This document shows, piece after piece, positions 4,224 through 6,982 of a DNA stretch of 6,982 nt. A program made the translations under genes and the position numbers. Numbering within the stretch: position 1 is the stretch's first letter; every line of letters starts with the position of its first letter. This stretch comes from Pseudomonadota bacterium (GTDB lineage Bacteria > Pseudomonadota > Alphaproteobacteria > Rickettsiales > SXRF01): NCBI GenBank assembly GCA_028873275.1, contig JAGWLJ010000075.1, forward strand, positions 1-6,982, given 5' to 3'. The notes under the pieces are model-generated. The model was not told the DNA's origin, searched no databases, and saw nothing but the letters and a program-made list of their open reading frames with translations.

Positions 4224-6982
4224 TTACGAACACCCACTCGTACTCCCGCACGTATCGCACTTCATGCAGGTGCCGTTCCTGACCAGCGTGAAATTGCCGC
4301 ATTCGGTGCAGGCGTCGCCTTCGTAGCCTTTGGCTTTGGCTTCGCGGATCTTGGCGCGCAGCTTGTCCTCCTCCTTATGCTGCACCGAAACGCCGACCTG
4401 CACGATCATGCCTTCCTGCTGCGTCTGCAGGAACGCCTTCGTTTCGGTCTTGGCGTCGGGCGCCAGCGCCAGCGCGCCATGCGTGGCGGCGGGGGGCGTG
4501 TTGGAGACGATCAGCTTGGGCAGCTTGCCGCGCACATAGCCGTTGCTGGTGGCCTTGTGGAAGGGCAGTTCGGGCTGGTCCTGCGGGCGGGTGGAATCGC
4601 CTTCGCCGCGACCGATGGAATCGGCGCGCGTATCGCCCAGCTCGACATGCGCCAGGTCGTGGCGGCCGAGATAGGAGATGGCAAGTTCCCGGAAGATGTA
4701 ATCGAGGATCGACGTTGACATCTTGATCGCCTCGTTGCCCTCGACGAGCCCCGACGGCTCGAAGCGCGTGAAGGTGAAGGCATCGACGAATTCCTCCAGC
4801 GGCACGCCGTACTGCAGGCCGATGGAGACGGCGATGGCGAAATTATTCATTAGGCTGCGGAAAGCGGCGCCTTCCTTGTGCATGTCGATGAAGATTTCGC
4901 CGAGATTGCCGTCCTCGTATTCGCCGGTGCGCAGATACACCTTATGCCCGCCGACCGAGGCTTTCTGCGTGTAGCCTTTGCGGCGCTCGGGCAGGCGGCG
5001 GCGCTGGTGGGCGATAATATGCTCGATGATGCGCTCGGCCACTGCCTGCGGCTGCCGGGCCGCCTGCGCGGCGGCGGGCCTTTCATCGTCCTCCATATCG
5101 CCCAGTTCGGCGGCGATGGCGGCATTGAGCGGCTGGCTGAGCTTCGAGCCATCGCGGTAGAGCGCATTGGCCTTGAGGCAGAGCTTCCAGGAGAGCAGGT
5201 AAGCGTTCTTGCATTCCTCGACAGTGGCCGATTGCGGCATGTTGATCGTCTTGGAAATCGCGCCGGAAATATACGGCTGCACCGCCGCCATCATGCGGAT
5301 ATGGCTCTCGGCCGACAGGAAGCGTTTGCCCTTCCTGCCGCAGGGGTTGGCGCAGTCGAACACCGCCAGATGCTCGGCCTTAAGATGCGGCGCGCCCTCG
5401 ACCGTCATGGTGCCGCAGCAATATTCATTGGCGGCGTCGATGTCGACTTTCATGAAGCCGAGCGCCTGCAGCATGTCGAAGCCGAAATCATCGAGCTGCG
5501 CTTGCGAGAGTCCCAGCTTGGTTTTGCAGAATTCCTCGCCGAGGGTATATTTATTGAAAGCGAATTTAATCTCGAAAGCGGCGGCCAGCGCTTTTTCGAT
5601 TTTGGCCAGCGCATCGTCGTCAAAGCCTTTCATGCGCAGCGCCGCATGATTGACGCCGGGAGCGTCCTTGAGCGTGCCGCGGCCCACGGCGTAGGCGACG
5701 ATTTCACTGATCTGCTTTTGCGGGTAGCCCAGCGTTTTCAATGCTTCGGGCACCTGCTGGTTGATGATCTTGAAATAGCCGCCGCCGGCCAGCTTCTTGA
5801 ACTTGACGATGGCAAAATCGGGCTCGATGCCGGTAGTGTCGCAATCCATCACCAGGCCGATGGTGCCGGTGGGGGCGATGCAGGTGGCCTGCGCGTTGCG
5901 GTAGCCGTACTTCTCACCCAGCATCAGCGCGCTGTCCCAGGCTTTCTTGGCGGCCTTGACCAGCCCCTTGTCCGGGCAATGTTCGATATCGAGCGGCACC
6001 GGCAGAATGGAAAGTTCCTCGTAGCCCTTGGTTTCACCGTACGCGGCGCGGGCGTGATTACGCATGACGCGCAGCATGGCAAGCTTGTTCTTTTCATAAC
6101 CATCGAACGGCCCCAACTCCTTGGCCATTTCGGCCGAGGTGGCGTAGGAAACGCCGGTCATGATGGCGGAAATGCCGGCGGCAATAGCGCGACCTTCCTC
6201 GGAATCATAGGGAACACCGGTGGCCATGAGGAGGCCGCCGATATTGGCGTACCCAAGGCCCAGCGTGCGGTATTCATAGGAGAGCCTGGCGATTTCCTTG
6301 GAGGGGAACTGCGCCATCAGCACCGAGACTTCGAGCACGATGGTCCACAGGCGCGTGGCGTATTCAAAGGATTTGATATCGAATGCCCCGCCCTCGCGCT
6401 TGAACTTAAGCAGGTTGATCGAGGCCAGGTTGCAGGCGGTATCGTCGAGGAACATGTATTCCGAGCAGGGATTCGACGCGCGGATGCGGCCGGATTCCGG
6501 GCAGGTGTGCCACTCATTGATGGTGGTGTCGTACTGCAATCCCGGATCGGCGCAGGCCCAGGCGGCGTAGGCGATATGGTCCCACAGCTCACGCGCCGGC
6601 AGCGTCTTGCTGACCTTGTTGTCGGTGCGGCGTAGCAGGTGCCAGGGCTTGTCCTGCTCGACGGCCTCGAGGAACTCGTTGGTGACGCGCACGGAATTAT
6701 TGGAATTCTGGCCGGAGACGGTGAGATAGGCCTCGGAATCCCAATCGGTATCGTATTCGGGAAATTCGATATCGGTATAGCCCTGGCGCGCGAATTCGAT
6801 GACGCGCAGGCTGTAATTATCGGGAACCATAGACTTGCGGGCTTCACGCAGCGCCGATTTCAGGGCCGGGTTGTCCGACGGCTGAAAGCGCGAATCCGTA
6901 TCGCCGATCTGGCAGGCGGCCATGATGGCGGTCAGATGCTTGCGGCAGAGCTTGGAGCCGGTGACCAGCGCCGCCACTTTCT
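4224..6982 (-). CDS. nrdJ: Vitamin B12-dependent (class II) ribonucleoside-diphosphate reductase, 5' end beyond window
   Basis: Cytoplasmic adenosylcobalamin-dependent enzyme that reduces ribonucleotides to deoxyribonucleotides for DNA synthesis and needs no oxygen. About 919 C-terminal residues are visible; alphaproteobacterial homologues have roughly 1200, so about 300 N-terminal residues, including the first redox cysteine, lie off the right edge. Counting from the GTG codon at 6977: NPCSE at 169-173 holds the active-site Asn, thiyl-radical Cys171 and Glu; Cys182 in TACNLASINL is the second redox cysteine; PTGTI at 369-373 is the substrate-phosphate loop. Residues about 675-770 (from VYLRTGEYEDG through SILDYIFRELA) form the TSCPD domain. 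The C-terminus has Cys890/893, Cys904/907/910 and Cys916, a zinc-ribbon-like tail that probably also carries reducing equivalents to the active site. The frame is open throughout, with no frameshift, and ends in TAA followed directly by TAG. The codon at 6977 is internal, not the start. Nothing upstream, such as a cobalamin riboswitch, can be seen. Confidence 0.95.
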   Translation of the reverse strand, partial: KVAALVTGSKLCRKHLTAIMAACQIGDTDSRFQPSDNPALKSALREARKSMVPDNYSLRVIEFARQGYTDIEFPEYDTDWDSEAYLTVSGQNSNNSVRVTNEFLEAVEQDKPWHLLRRTDNKVSKTLPARELWDHIAYAAWACADPGLQYDTTINEWHTCPESGRIRASNPCSEYMFLDDTACNLASINLLKFKREGGAFDIKSFEYATRLWTIVLEVSVLMAQFPSKEIARLSYEYRTLGLGYANIGGLLMATGVPYDSEEGRAIAAGISAIMTGVSYATSAEMAKELGPFDGYEKNKLAMLRVMRNHARAAYGETKGYEELSILPVPLDIEHCPDKGLVKAAKKAWDSALMLGEKYGYRNAQATCIAPTGTIGLVMDCDTTGIEPDFAIVKFKKLAGGGYFKIINQQVPEALKTLGYPQKQISEIVAYAVGRGTLKDAPGVNHAALRMKGFDDDALAKIEKALAAAFEIKFAFNKYTLGEEFCKTKLGLSQAQLDDFGFDMLQALGFMKVDIDAANEYCCGTMTVEGAPHLKAEHLAVFDCANPCGRKGKRFLSAESHIRMMAAVQPYISGAISKTINMPQSATVEECKNAYLLSWKLCLKANALYRDGSKLSQPLNAAIAAELGDMEDDERPAAAQAARQPQAVAERIIEHIIAHQRRRLPERRKGYTQKASVGGHKVYLRTGEYEDGNLGEIFIDMHKEGAAFRSLMNNFAIAVSIGLQYGVPLEEFVDAFTFTRFEPSGLVEGNEAIKMSTSILDYIFRELAISYLGRHDLAHVELGDTRADSIGRGEGDSTRPQDQPELPFHKATSNGYVRGKLPKLIVSNTPPAATHGALALAPDAKTETKAFLQTQQEGMIVQVGVSVQHKEEDKLRAKIREAKAKGYEGDACTECGNFTLVRNGTCMKCDTCGSTSGCS

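Noticed and set aside
4878..6635. A 585-codon plus-strand open frame
   Set aside because: It lies fully antisense to the well-conserved nrdJ coding sequence, and its composition (rich in Gly, Ala, Arg, His) is that of a shadow frame.
6975..6977. GTG as the nrdJ start
   Set aside because: The frame is open to the window edge and the conserved N-terminal reductase region is missing, so the codon is internal.

Overview
The window is a bacterial chromosome segment, GC-rich overall. It is probably from an alphaproteobacterium. The evidence for that is a class II (B12-dependent) ribonucleotide reductase with a TSCPD domain and a cysteine-rich tail of alphaproteobacterial style, the small-lipoprotein family present, and a palindromic intergenic element of a kind common in that class. 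This placement is inference from sequence style; no rRNA marker is present. All six supported genes lie on the minus strand, so transcription runs from right to left. The long plus-strand reading frames are antisense shadows.

Right part (about 6982-3956): the C-terminal three quarters of nrdJ, whose 5' end lies beyond the right edge. It is followed 13 nt downstream by a small, AT-richer, serine-rich unknown gene that has its own good Shine-Dalgarno sequence and so is probably translated from the nrdJ transcript. A composite palindromic element (3856-3954) begins one base after that gene's stop codon and separates it from the next unit.

Middle (3853-3570): a short lipoprotein gene with a clear lipobox. 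A promoter-like sequence ends right at the coding region, which suggests a leaderless mRNA.

Left-middle (about 3502-782): a two-gene operon with overlapping reading frames. It encodes a ZorA-like MotA/TolQ/ExbB-family motor subunit with a long helical cytoplasmic tail and a ZorB-like MotB/OmpA-type subunit. Together they should form an inner-membrane, ion-driven, peptidoglycan-anchored complex like the membrane half of the Zorya anti-phage system. None of the known Zorya cytoplasmic effectors (ZorC/D, ZorE, ZorF/G) is encoded next to it within the window. The ZorB-like protein also carries an unusual run of twelve four-residue units (consensus x-A-R-D) just after its membrane helix. This pair is the most interesting content of the window.

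Left edge (716-1): the N-terminal 238 residues of a bile acid:sodium symporter (BASS/SBF) family membrane transporter, cut by the window edge. It lies 65 nt downstream of the zorB-like gene and may or may not belong to the same transcript.
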